Assembly: GCA_963995505.1 (NCBI GenBank)
Contig: OZ023194.1
Coordinates: 8,552,428-8,616,427 of the forward strand
Direction of reading: 5' to 3'
DNA from: Hypericum androsaemum
Taxonomy: Eukaryota; Streptophyta; Magnoliopsida; Malpighiales; Hypericaceae
Length of the DNA stretch: 64,000 nt
The translations under genes and the position numbers were made by a program. Shown here in pieces: positions 32,629-42,806 of this stretch (its first letter is position 1; each line of letters opens with the position of its first letter). The notes under the pieces were generated by a model. It did no database searches. It saw only the letters and a program-made list of their open reading frames with translations, and had not been told where the DNA came from.

Positions 32629-35049
32629 GAACTATGTAATCGGGGACATTATTTGAATATACAAAATCTTGACTTTGAGCGTGTTGCTCGGTTATTCCCG
32701 ATTTTATCGTCGAGTGTACTCCGATAGATCGAAGAACATCGTTTCCGGGTATTCTTAGAATCAACGGATTCGTTGTTATTTATCCCGTTGTGACTCCGGT
32801 ATTCTAAGGAATCAACGGACTTGTCGACACCTATCCTTGGTACATTTCCGGCATCTTGCGAGATCAACGGATTCGTACGTATTATTGTCGCTCGCGCTGC
32901 GTCAGTTGGTATCAGAGCCGCGTTCGTTCCTCGCGGTGTTGATCTTCTGATCGAAGTTGATCTACTAAAAAAATTCAAAAAAAGAAGAAGAAGAAAACAG
33001 AAGGAAAAAAAGAGAGACAGATTCGTGCTTTGGGGCTTTACAAAGAAGACCCAGGAAAGCGACGCCGTCTAAGCCTATTCGCTCGCTGCCACCAACCGTT
33101 GGCGCTACCAGCCGCCTCTGCCCTATCCCGACAAGCTGCCTCCTCCGCTCATCGCCCCACAGAGGCCGCGCCCTCAACCGCGCCTCGCCGTAGGGGTCTC
33201 TCCTCGCCGCTCAACCCCCAGCCGAGGCCGTCCTTGGCCCTGTTCTATGCCGAGGCCTCTTCCTCGACTTCACACAACATCGCCTGAGTTCGACGCCAAC
33301 CGCCTCCAATTTCGCCGTCCAGGGCCAACGCACCCTGGAGTCCGACGACAGCCACCGACCGACTACTCCGCCCGCCGCTCTCGTTGGTGGTCAAAGGTGT
33401 TCATTGATTTTTCCTCTTTCTTCAACCTAGGGATTTTCTGATTTGGCACAAGTTGGGTGAAGTTTCTATTTGGTCCCAACAAGTTTTGAAAATTTGCGGA
33501 TTGATCCTTTTGGGCTCATTTGAAGATGCTGGATTCTAAAGTACCAAATCTATGGATTCCAACTTTAAGAGATGTTCATGTTATTGATTGGGGAATTTTG
33601 AAAAAATATTTCATCAAGTGGCTTGTCAATGTGTAGATCTATTTTGATTTTCACGAATTCACGGAGTTAGAAGAAGTTAAATTTGTCGCTCGACGATTGC
33701 GTGGTGATCTTATAAATTGGTGGTACGATTTAAATCTTCAGCGACAACGATATGGTAAGCAAAAAGTCACTCGATGGACAAAAATGAGAGATATGCTGAT
33801 ATACAAATTATTTCCTCGTCATACTGAAGAAGTTCGGGTTATTGTTGAAGACAAGTACTGTCTCTTTTGGGAGCAATATAATCTGAAGTCAGATATGACG
33901 AAAGTAATAATCCATGAGTTGCAAGCTATGAAGCGTGAAGTACTAACTGATATGAGAAGTTTGCAGCGACAGAAGATCATTGAGACCACGAGAAAGCAGC
34001 AAGATTTGCTAGAACTGATTGATCTATTGCCTGAAAGTCAACCTATTGAAGAACTTTTGATTTGGGAAGAATTTGGTGAGTTCGCTCATGACTTATTTGA
34101 TGGCCAATGTTTTGATGAGTCTTAGGCACCATTGTATTCGTTGGTGGAGTTGTTCGACGAATCGTGCATTCTTGATGCTGCTAACATGAAGCGCGATGCA
34201 ACCTTTATTGATAATGTAGTTGATACTGGAGTTGATGAGATTGAGCCGATGATCGAGGAATTTTAGGTGGAGCATATTGATTTTCTGAGACTTGTTGTGA
34301 ATGAGGTGATAGACGAGGATTTTCATGTGGAGCACATTGATTTCCTCGGGATTGATCGTTTTGACTATTCTCCTGGTTCTTATCTGGTTACTGTTTGGAA
34401 TAACTTGAAACAGCTTGAGAGAAATGTTGTTTATAAGGTATTCTCAATCAGTTATGGAGTGCTTTTGGTTTCGAAGTATCTGTTCTGTTGGACTGGAAGA
34501 TGTCAGGTGCAGCCACAACGTACAAGTAAGCAACTTAAAATTCGAGGACGAATTTTCTCCAACCCGGAGAGAATGATGCGGAAGAGCTGGCAAATAGATT
34601 CCTTGAGAAGGCACGGCTTGGGAATGTATGGGTTATTAAATAAGTTCATGCATTTGCTTGCACAGGCCGTGAAGGCGTATGGCCATATTTTATTAAATAA
34701 GGCTTTCGTAAAGACATTTATCACTTAATAAGGTAGGTTGAAAGTCATTTTCTTTGGTTATATAAAGCCCTACGAACTATGTAATCGGGGATATTATTTG
34801 AATATACAAAATCTTGAGTTTGAGCGTGTTGCTCGGTTATTCCCGATTTTATCGTCGAGTGTACTCCGATAGATCGAAGAACATCATTTCCGGGTATTCT
34901 TAGAATCAACGGATTTGTTGTTATTTATCCCGTCGGGACTCCGGTATTCTAAGGAATCAACGGACTCGTCGACACCTATCCTTGGTACATTTTCGGCATC
35001 TTGCGAGATCAACGGATTCGTACGTATTATTATCGCTCGCGCTGCGTCA
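32629..35049 (+). mobile_element. Short non-autonomous Ty3/gypsy-type LTR element
   Basis: A partial 5' LTR (32,629-32,904) and a 3' LTR (34,574-35,049) share ACGAACTATGTAATCGGGG through CGCTCGCGCTGCGTCA. A primer-binding site TGGTATCAGAGCCGC follows the 5' LTR at 32,908. The interior ends with AAAATTCGAGGACGAATTTT and a CCCGGAGAGAA polypurine tract, the usual gypsy end. It encodes only a gag-like frame. With no protease, RT or integrase, it would need proteins from another element. The U3 part of the 5' LTR is missing. Confidence 0.8.
33697..34125 (+). pseudogene. Gag-like frame of the short gypsy element
   Basis: This matches the retrotransposon gag domain of Ty3/gypsy elements: RGDLINWWYDLNLQRQR, then VTRWTKMRDMLIYKLFP. 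In-frame sequence similar to gag begins upstream (about 33,640, EFTELEEVKFVARRL) and continues past a TAG at 34,123 to about 34,500. The later part carries two copies of VEHIDFL with about 20 residues between. No zinc knuckle is visible. Confidence 0.7.
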
Positions 35050-35450
35050 AGATGACAACGACGAGGCCAATGACGAAAAGAGAACGGCGGACAGCAGGCA
35101 AAAGACGACGGAGGGATGAATTTCGGGGAAGGACGACGACGAGCCGGTTGGCGAACGGCAGACGGCGGACGACGGCGAGAGGGAGGATGGTGTGAGATGG
35201 AGGTTGGGAAGATGGAGGTGGTGAGGGTTGTGGCGAGTCGCGGTAACGACTATGAAAAAGAGAGGAAAAAAAAGTTCCACTGTGGGAGAGAAAATATCTA
35301 CAGAGAGAGCTCCAGTTTTTTTTAAAAAAAAGGGAGAGAAAAACGTTTTGTGTCCGCGTATTTCAAAATACGTTGACTCAGATCAAATAACTCAAAATAC
35401 CTTTATGTGGGTTCGTTTATTATTGAAAATCCACGGCAACTTTCTTAAAG
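35050..35450. other. Spacer without a recognisable gene
   Basis: This is a purine-rich segment. The arginine-rich frame at 35,001-35,195 and its overlapping frames result from a biased GA/CG composition and cross the LTR end, so they are not called. Confidence 0.5.
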
Positions 35451-36090
35451 TGTTGTAGTTGGTCAAAAAATTGTATTCAAATATCTTTAATCACAGTTAC
35501 GTAAGCGACCAAAGATTTCTCTAACAAAGATATTCGTTTAATTTTTAAATTAGGAGGTAATTTTTTATGGCAGGAAAGTTGTAAATTAGTAATACAAGTC
35601 CTGATGGTAACAACGAGGGGAGGCAATGTAAAACTGCTGTAAATCAATTCATCCGATGCACAAATATGCTAAATTAAATATGAAATCTGTATTATATGTT
35701 TATAAATAAAACGAAAAAAATTAACAAATCAGCAATCAGGCTAAATAATTTTTTTAAAAAAGTAAATGTATATTACTTCTCAAAAAATCCCAACAAAGTT
35801 TACAACCAGGAATTACAATTTTTATGGAATCAGATAGAATTCATCAAATTAGAACCTACAAGATAAATACTATCTAATTTCTTTGAATGCATAGAGCCAA
35901 GTCAAAGACCCACGAATCGCCCCACAAGAAATCGAACACCAAACACGCAAACACCACAAAGAAGGCTAAAAACCAGCCAAATACCTATCGAAAAAGTCAA
36001 GGGATCAAAAGAACAAGAAAGATAATGCCCATTGGTCGCCTCTTTTATTGTGCGGAAGAAGGCTAAATAGAATATGCTAACGATCTACCG
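35450..36090 (-). repeat. Conserved 3' flank of the NBR1-like unit (locus 6)
   Basis: This is the cluster-wide downstream flank (AAAGTGTTGTAGTTGGTCAA, ATCTTTAATCACAGTTACGTA), interrupted by a retroposon at 35,748-36,059. Confidence 0.65.
35748..36059 (-). mobile_element. Short retroposon (SINE or truncated LINE end)
   Basis: A 312-bp insert lies between direct repeats AGGCTAAATA at 35,738-35,747 and 36,060-36,069, a 10-bp target duplication. Its left edge is T/A-rich, as expected for the poly(A) end of an element inserted on the minus strand. Locus 7 has the continuous sequence GCTAAATAGAATATGC without the insert. No coding region; class uncertain. Confidence 0.6.
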
Positions 36091-36129
36091 CATTGACACT
36101 GACTGATTTCTGCATCATCTATGATAATC

Positions 36130-36681
36130 AATAATCAGGGCAATGAGGGTAATAATTATAGACATAAATAGGATGGAGGGACCAAAAACAAAAGATAGTA
36201 AAAGAGGTAAACGAAGGAAAACTACTAAAAAAATTTCAAGCTGATGTTGGAAAGTTGGATAGCTGCGTGGGGCAGAGAGTTGTTTTTGGTGAGAGTTGTT
36301 TCTGGTGGCTTCTTTGCTTCTCTTCCTCCATCAACAGCAGCAGGTGGTGGTGTTCCCAAAAATGTAGAGGTGAACCCAATCAGATATTGCATCAACGTCG
36401 AGAGAGAAAACACTTTGACACCTCTCCCGACTCTCGTTGTTCAAGACAAAATTGATCCTCAGAAACGTGAGGCTCTGCCAAGTGTTATCACTCAGATCAT
36501 CATCATCAACCAGCGTCACTACGTCCCCATCCTCGTCATCGTATGTCAGCTTGAGATCAGCGTCCGCGGGTAAATCGAACAGGCCGAAAATCTTGGTCTT
36601 GAGCGAAACCATGTCAACATCCAGTTGTCCATTCTTCTTGATGGAGGCATTAAAACGCCTAAGAGTACCATCATGTTGAAC
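36130..36681 (-). pseudogene. NBR1-like locus 6: exon 2 only, linker deleted out of frame
   Basis: Exon 2 begins at 36,681 after an ATGCAG acceptor with VQHDGTLRRFNASIKKNGQ, and the PB1 domain is complete (FDLPADADLKLTYDDEDGD, then VTLVDDDDLSDNTWQSL). After FVLNN a deletion joins the PB1 end to the conserved block (FSLSTLMQYLIGFTSTF, 36,225-36,413) in a different frame, so the main frame ends in unrelated residues at 36,331. No exon 1 is found upstream: similarity to locus 7 stops near 36,805. The membrane-tail sequence is still visible to about 36,130. Non-functional as a family member. Confidence 0.8.
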
Positions 36682-36804
36682 CTGCATAAAGAGAAAAAAG
36701 ACAAGCATGTCCAAATCAGGATCCGTAATTCCACGAATGAACCAAGTCACAACGTCGATTAAGCAAATACAAGCAACATCAACGAGCTACAAGCTAGCGA
36801 TAAA

Positions 36805-37330
36805 AACTCTAACCGACTCGAATCTGAATTAGTGGATCGCATAGGACACAAGTTTGTTGATTACAGTCTACAAAGGAAAATACTAAAATCCCCAAGGCAA
36901 GCCGAACACAAAAAGGAAAAACCCTATCTTCTAATTCCTTCGTTCTTCTTGCCAAACCCAGTGCCGTCAAGGAGCCGATGGAGTTGGTAGAGTTTCTTAA
37001 AACAAGTTTAATTTTATTCATTTAAAAAAAATTACCTTTGTAAGATGTTGTCCATGATCCTATCTTTAAGGTTGCGGGATGTGTTGCATTCGATAATCGG
37101 GCTGTAACAAATCGCTTTTGTTCATGGGAGGCAGATTCTTGATGTATACTACTAGTGTGGAGCGAAAAGGTCTGCAATCTCAAGAAGTCAAGATTCGAAG
37201 GGTGTGGTGGTCAAAGCTTGACTTCCGCAAAGCTTTATAGATGATACTCTATCGACTATGGACTTTGGGGAGAAGATTCGTGACTGGCTGATACATCACG
37301 AGGGCCTCCTCTTCTGTCCTAATTAATGGT
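36805..37330. other. Spacer replacing the 5' end of locus 6
   Basis: Similarity with the locus 7 intron ends near 36,805, and the sequence to the right is unrelated to the cluster. I see no gene in it. The later part may already belong to the LINE that follows. Confidence 0.45.
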
Positions 37331-37680
37331 TGTGGATCAAGTTTGTTCAGATTGGAGAAAAGTTTAAGGCAAGGTGATCCTTTGCCACCTTACTTTTTCC
37401 TCGTCGCGGTTGAAGGGCTTAGGAGAATAATACTTAGGGTAGAGGAGCAAGGATTAGTCCAAAGTTTGGACATTCTGGGGGGAACGAGAAGTCTTTCCTC
37501 CTTCAATATGCCGACGATATCATTTTATTCTCAAAGGCGCCACTAGAGTTTGGTTTGCTCATTCAACCTGATTTTACGATGACAAAGATCTGCAATAAGG
37601 CAAACCAAATAGGGTTTATTAACACTGATTTGGGGGTCTTTTCCAATCCTTCTGAGATCCTACTGAGTTGACCTCCGCCA
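37330..37680 (+). mobile_element. LINE reverse transcriptase fragment
   Basis: The frame 37,343-37,546 reads LRQGDPLPPYFFLVAVEGL, the conserved RT motif of plant LINEs (RQGDPLSPYLF). A shifted frame just after it gives LLQYADDIILFS, containing the catalytic YADD. The frameshift between the two motifs and the absence of the rest make it a relic. Confidence 0.85.
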
Positions 37681-37689
37681 CCTTCTTAC

Positions 37690-38160
37690 TTTTTTTCCTT
37701 GGGGCTCATGCAATCTGCTCGCATTTGAAATTTCCCCCTAATTTCATCTTCTTTGCTCTTATATTCTTTTCCCTTCCGTTGACCTCCAGCCACCACACCT
37801 GGCTTTCGGACACAACTCTCGTCCCCTCCTTCCGTATCCTTTCCCCATCTTTTCAAGATTTGAGACCAGGTGATCGTTCCTTCCTTTTTCATTAGGACAC
37901 AAAACATTTGGTCACCTATTTTCAGTTGATTGGTTCCTCAAATAGGCTGAAGTTTGAAGGCGGAAATGAGAATCTTAGCTGCATCGAGGATTTCAGTTTC
38001 TTCTCCATCCTGGACCTCTATGATCCTTCCGGCTTTGCCTATAATGGATGAAAATAGGTTCTCATTACATAAGTGCAAAGGAACTCTATAGCACGATATC
38101 CAAGCAAAACGCCCATTGAAAGATGAGGTCTCCATCCGTTTCTCTACCCGGATGTCTTTG
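37690..38160 (-). mobile_element. LINE ORF1-like (DUF4283) fragment
   Basis: The minus-strand frame 37,938-38,135 contains FAWISCYRVPLHLCNENLF, similar to the W-I-x-C-Y-G-V-P-L-H-x-W-N-E motif of the gag-like ORF1 of plant LINEs. The section 37,690-37,900 has no clear assignment. It lies head to head with the RT relic to its left, so it comes from a different insertion. Confidence 0.6.
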
Positions 38161-38169
38161 GTATTAATA

Positions 38170-38849
38170 AAATCGAACGTTTAAAAAAAATAATAGATAA
38201 AATGGAAGCAAATTTTAAAATAATTAGACTTAGATCAAGCAACTATCACAAGTGGACTTCCAAGGGATTGGTCTATCTCCCACCCTTTGAACCTTGCCAC
38301 CCTTTCGTTCCGTGACTTTCCGACTTAATATTAAGTAACTATCTTTTTCCTTCAAATTTTTTTTATAAAATAATTAGACTTAGATCAAGTAACTCAAAAT
38401 ACCTTGCAACACGTCCTTAGGGATCATTTATCATTGGCAATTATCGGGAACAATCGTAGATTGTTGTAATTGGACAAGGGTTGGCAAAAGTAGTTAGCGT
38501 CCGGCAGTTCCCCATTTTGTTTTTTTCTTTGCTTTTGTGACGTTCATAAATAGAATTTGAAATAGATTATACAAAACTTTGTGTTGTACGCGAACAAAGT
38601 CTTGTCTAACAATGATATTCGTTCAATTCTTAAACAAAGAGGTAATTTTTTATGGTAGGAAAGTGGTAAAATAGTAATATAAAGTCGACCAAATTCCAAA
38701 ACATGCGATAGTAAATCAACTCCTCCAAAAATATGCTAAATTAAATATAAAATCTGCAGAACGTCTATTAATAAAACCAAATAAATTAACCAATCCGGAA
38801 TCGCTAAATAGAATATGCTAACTACATACTACACTAAACGTTTTTTAAA
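38170..38849 (-). repeat. Conserved 3' flank of the NBR1-like unit (locus 7) and spacer
   Basis: From about 38,450 the cluster-wide flank is present (GTTGTAATTGGACAAGGGTT, GTACGCGAACAAAGTC, ATTAATAAAACCAAATAAAT). The part before it (38,170-38,450) is anonymous, with two TAATTAGACTTAGATCAAG direct repeats. Confidence 0.6.
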
Positions 38850-39647
38850 CTAACAGTCATCCGAAATTCCGAATACCCGAACGACAATGATGACTAACAA
38901 GGTAGTGACGATAATAGTGCGAGACAAAGTTAGGATGGAGAAGCCATAAGCATCAGGTAGTAAGAAAATAATAAGAAGTAGAAACCCAACAAGGGCCATT
39001 GTAGTCAGAAATTGCATCAACGTCGAGAGAGGAAGCCTTTCAACATAGAAGAAAATCGCATTTCCAACACGCGATATCGATTTCGAGAGAGAAAGAACAT
39101 GCTCAGAGACAGCACCTGAAACGCTCTCCATCGATTTCAACATAGATCTAGCGTGTGGTTTAGCAACTCTCTCCCGTTGCTCAATGCAACATTGATTCTC
39201 AAAAACGCGAGGCTCTGCCAAGTGACATCACTCAGATCATCATCATCAACCAGCGTCACTATGTCGCCATCCTCGTCAACGTATGTCAGCTTAAGATCAG
39301 CATCCGCGGGGATATTGAACAGGATGAAGATCTTGGTCTTGAGCGCAACCATGTCAAGATCCAGTTCTCCATTCTTCTTGATGGTAGCTTTGAAACGCCT
39401 AAGAGTACCATCATGTTGAACCTGAAAAAACAGAATCAGGATCCCTAACTCAACGAATGAACCAAAACACAACGTCGATCAGGCACATCAACGAGCTACG
39501 CGCTAGCGATTGATCACCGCAACATACCCAGAAAAGCAGGATTAAAAAGTCACAAAATTGATAAATCTATCAAGAAAAATCCCAACTTCACTAAAGTTAA
39601 AGAGAAAGAGGAAAAGGACCGACCTTGATAACAAGCCTGGACGCCAT
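38850..39647 (-). pseudogene. NBR1-like locus 7: PB1 plus membrane tail with a 2-bp frameshift
   Basis: Exon 1 is 39,624-39,647 (MASRLVIK). Exon 2 starts at 39,421 (acceptor TTTTTTCAG, then VQHDGTLRRFKATIKKNGE). PB1 is complete, with OPCA loop DEDGDIVTLVDDDDL. Right after VALSNG the sequence GGGAGAGAGTTGC has two extra bases compared with GGGAGAGTTGC of locus 5 (about 39,166-39,173), so the frame shifts and ends at 39,137. The other frame then runs open to 38,850 with VAKPHARSML, the block FFYVERLPLSTLMQFL and a long tail: ALVGFLLLIIFLLP, then RTIIVTTLLVIIVV. An AG-repeat slippage explains the lesion. A truncated PB1-only protein remains possible. Confidence 0.78.
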
Positions 39648-39659
39648 GGCTGGATGCGG

Positions 39660-39972
39660 ACGAATTCCGGTAAGTTACGATTGAGTTTGTGAAGAGAAAC
39701 CCTAGAAGCCACAATGATAAAGGCAGCTTTTTCTGTTTGGACTTTTCTTTACGTGAAGTCGGTCTTTCTAGGGTTTTTTTTTTGACAGGTTGGTCTTTCT
39801 AGTTTTGAAAGGGACAAATCTATCTCCTGTTTTATCGCCGAGATAGGTTTTAATATTCCCAAAAAAGGAATTTGTTTGATTAATTGAATCAGCATATTGC
39901 AATTCTTTTTCAAAGATTTTTGAATAATATAATCGATGGTGTATTCCAACACGTTGATTTAAGTGCAAATAC
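39660..39972. other. Upstream spacer of locus 7
   Basis: This is the promoter-side region of locus 7, where I see no clear TATA box. It is paralogous to about 29,930-30,285 upstream of locus 5. Short open frames here are not supported. Confidence 0.5.
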
Positions 39973-39988
39973 GATCATTTTTTAACCT

Positions 39989-40511
39989 CCTACAGCAGGC
40001 CGATTTAAAATCAATACTGATGCTGGGGTCTCCTTGTCGGGTGGGGGCAAGGTGGGGCTATTGTTTGTGATCATTTGGGAAACTTTGTGGCAGCTGTGGT
40101 CCAGTTCTTTCCCAACCAGTCCCATCCTATCTTGCTCGAGTCGCTCGGAGTGAAGTTGGGTATCAACTTGGCTGGTTCTCTTGGTTTGACGCAGATTGAC
40201 TTTGAATCTGATTGTCTTCCTCTGGTGCAATCTCTGATTAGTACTATGCTGGATAGGAGTGACTCATCTACCTTGGTGTTTGATTGTCTAGCCAGAGTTC
40301 AGTCACTGGAGGGGCATCATTTTTGTTTTGTTCGGCGAGAGGGAAATAAGGCGGCTCATTGTTTGGCGAAGTACCAGCTCCCTCCTGAGACTATTTCTAT
40401 GTTCTTTTCTCACCCACCTAATTGTCTAGTTGATTTGTTGCTGGTAGACAATGCTACTGTGTAACTTAATTTTTTTTACAATTAATGAAGCATTTGATGA
40501 TTCCTAAAAAA
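39989..40511 (+). mobile_element. Truncated LINE with RNase H domain
   Basis: This insert encodes a plant LINE RNase H (RVT_3) domain. INTDAG is followed, after a frame change, by LLESLGVKLG and IDFESDCLPLVQ, supplying the catalytic D, E and D, and then FVRREGNKAAHCLAK (frame 40,075-40,464). It ends in an A-rich tail. A perfect 16-bp target duplication GATCATTTTTTAACCT flanks it (39,973-39,988 and 40,512-40,527). The paralogous flank of locus 5 at about 30,286 lacks the insert (GATCATTTTAACCTAAT). Confidence 0.9.
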
Positions 40512-40527
40512 GATCATTTTTTAACCT

Positions 40528-41343
40528 ATTAAATAAAACAATTTTAAAAATTAGGTTTATAAAAAAGCGCAAAACGACATTTAAAAAATATCGGATCTTT
40601 GAGCATGCAATTAAACATAATACCAATAATTTAAAATCCGAGGTCGGACCATTGACCAGAAGTCACCACGGGTTGGTCGAATGTGTAATGCTCGAAAGCA
40701 CTGGTGGTACATAAGAATTAAATCTATAATTTGAATCGTCCTCTCTTCTACCTTGGCGTTGGGGTTTTCTATGGCAATGTGTTGCGGGGAAAAATAAAAC
40801 AATAATTTGAGACGGATCCGGAGTGGCCATCCTAAGGTCAATCTAACTATGTTAAAGTTTGACCTAGCTCCGTCCCTCGAAAATAGGAAAATTCCTATTA
40901 AGCCAATTCCCGTTTAACCTGGCTTAGGATAGAAAAATCTAAATAGACTCTCCAAGGTAACAGAATCCATCCCCGAACAAGTAAATTGTTTCCAACTCAA
41001 CCAGGCCTAGAATAGAAAAATTCAAGCCGCCTTCGTTAAATAAACGAATCCCGTCTTCGAATAGGAATATCTGAATCGTGTCGACCAAGAAACTACGGCC
41101 CAAATAGGAACATACCAAGTCTTGTCTGAATCTCGGAAATCCTGGCTCAACTTAGGAAAATATAAGCCGACCCAACCTTCTCGAACATCCTTCTTGAACT
41201 TACAAATCAAACCTTCAAGCCCGTCACCGCCCAAAGCGGGCTTCTAAACTCAAAGCAGGCTTCCATGTTCATGCCTTAGATGGACCACTCCCACTTTGAA
41301 GACCAAAATGGATATCCCGCTCGCTCAAATAAAATGGGCCCAT
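40528..41343. other. Spacer with degenerate short repeats
   Basis: The part to about 40,700 continues the duplicated upstream flank (GAGGTCGGACCATTGACCAG). From 40,860 to 41,240 a loose repeat such as GGCCTAGAATAGAAAAATTC recurs at roughly 80-100 bp. I see no gene. Confidence 0.5.
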
Positions 41344-41825
41344 CTAGGGCCTTAACACGGGCTTACTGCCTCGAGTGCCAAAGCGCCCTCCGGGAACCCA
41401 CTTGAGGGCCAAAGCACCCATCCGGGCTTCCGCCTTGTAGGCCAAAGAGCCCTTCGGGCTTCTTGCCTTGAGGGCCAAAGAACCCATCCGGGCTCCTGCC
41501 TTATAGGCCAAAGTGACTTCCGGGCTTCTCTCCTCGAGGGCCAAAGCGCCCATCCAGGCTCCCACCTTCTAGGCCAAAACACCCTCCGGGCTTCCCTCCT
41601 CGAGAGCCAAAGCGCCCATTCGGGCTCCCGCCTTGTAGATCAAAGCGACATCCGGACTTCCTGCCTCGAGGGCCAAAGCGTCTATCCGGGCTCCCTCCTT
41701 GTATGCCAAAGTGACTTCTAGGCTTCCTGCCTCGAGGGCCAAAGTGCCCATCTAGGCTCCCACCTTGTAAGCCAAAATGTCCTCTGGGTTTCCCGCCTCG
41801 AGGGCCAAAGCGTCCAGCTCCAAAC
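41344..41825 (-). repeat. GC-rich minisatellite, about 60-bp higher-order unit
   Basis: Roughly eight diverged units of about 60 bp are each made of two related 30-bp halves (GAGGGCCAAAGCGCCCATCC, then GTAGGCCAAAGTGACTTCC). Because 60 is divisible by three, the minus strand encodes a recurring 20-residue pattern such as ARMGALALEAGSPEVTLAYK across two abutting frames (41,344-41,565; 41,569-41,751). No start context or homologue is recognised. It is GC-rich against AT-rich surroundings. Confidence 0.8.
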
Positions 41826-41829
41826 CCAA

Positions 41830-42470
41830 AGCAAACGTTCGAATTGACCTACAATTTTGACAACATTCTACTCCGAATGTAAAAATTTCATAAAATACAA
41901 CACTGTAGATCTACGTCTTCACTTTCCATTGCAACTTGAATCATCTCAATCGGAGATTGGAGTCACCAGATATGATGAATCGACTAAAGCCCGATGGTCC
42001 TCACTGATGAAACTAGAACCAAGAATTGACGTTTTGTTTTGGCCCTCTTCAACGCCGAATTAGGCAAGGCCTTTTAAACATTAGTTAGAGATATATCTCT
42101 TAGCTTTCCATGGCCATAAAAATAACTTCATTCCAAGGTCCGGGCTAAATGCTATGGTTGATTTACCGAGAATGGGCGCGGGTGTCTTAGTACCCACCAT
42201 GTGCTTAGAAAAATATCCAAGCTCTCTTCTCTTGAACTAATCCTCTTCTCTTGTGCTAGGACTTACTGCACGTGAAATATTTGTACTCCAACACTATGTA
42301 AAGCACCATACCTAAAGACAACCATGAGCAGACTCCTTTCTAAGTTACAACACCAACTCCAACGAGATTTCTGACTAAAAACTCTTGGATTGAATCCAAC
42401 GAGCAATAGTGATACATGAGAAAGGTTGAACATTGTGAAAAATTGTACGATGTGTAGCGATACAGAATCT
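41830..42470. other. Spacer without a recognisable gene
   Basis: A 68-codon plus-strand frame (41,857-42,063) has no family features. The sequence looks like the untranslated part of an old retroelement, but I cannot place it. Confidence 0.4.
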
Positions 42471-42473
42471 AGA

Positions 42474-42806
42474 GGTCAGAATTTTACAAGTCAGAGTCTA
42501 GGGGTTACTTTACATTTGACAATTCAAGATTATTTCTTCAATAAATATGGTCAAATAAGACATTATTAGAAATTTCTGGATGACAAGTTTCCAATAAATC
42601 AATCGGTTTGTAATTTGGAGTTAACTAGGGAAAGTTATTAGACTTTTTGTGAGGTGTATCTAGGAAATTCTGAAAAGATAGAATAAGAGTTAATATGAAG
42701 TTAAAACGTCATTGTATCATTTCCCTATATATAGCAACCTTTGTAGGGATGTAAGGCACTATCATTTGGAAGAAATAAAGTTATATTTTAGAGTAAATCA
42801 TCTTTT
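42474..42806 (+). mobile_element. Gypsy LTR, left part
   Basis: This matches 60,084-60,314 plus 62,998-63,080 of the 3' LTR: GGGAAAGTTATTA, TTTTTGTGA(A/G)GTGTATC, ATTCTGAAAAGATAGAATAAG and ATAGCAACCTTTGTAGGGATG. It is cut at about 42,806 by Copia-derived sequence. The last 75 bp are repeated at 57,963-58,037, where the LTR resumes. Confidence 0.75.

Noticed and set aside
33030..33441. Proline- and serine-rich frames after the gypsy primer-binding site.
   Set aside because: They lie in the leader of the element, upstream of the gag-like frame, in GC-rich sequence that is open in more than one frame.
35001..35325. Arginine-rich frames just right of the gypsy 3' LTR.
   Set aside because: The product reflects biased purine-rich sequence, starts inside the LTR and has overlapping frames on both strands.
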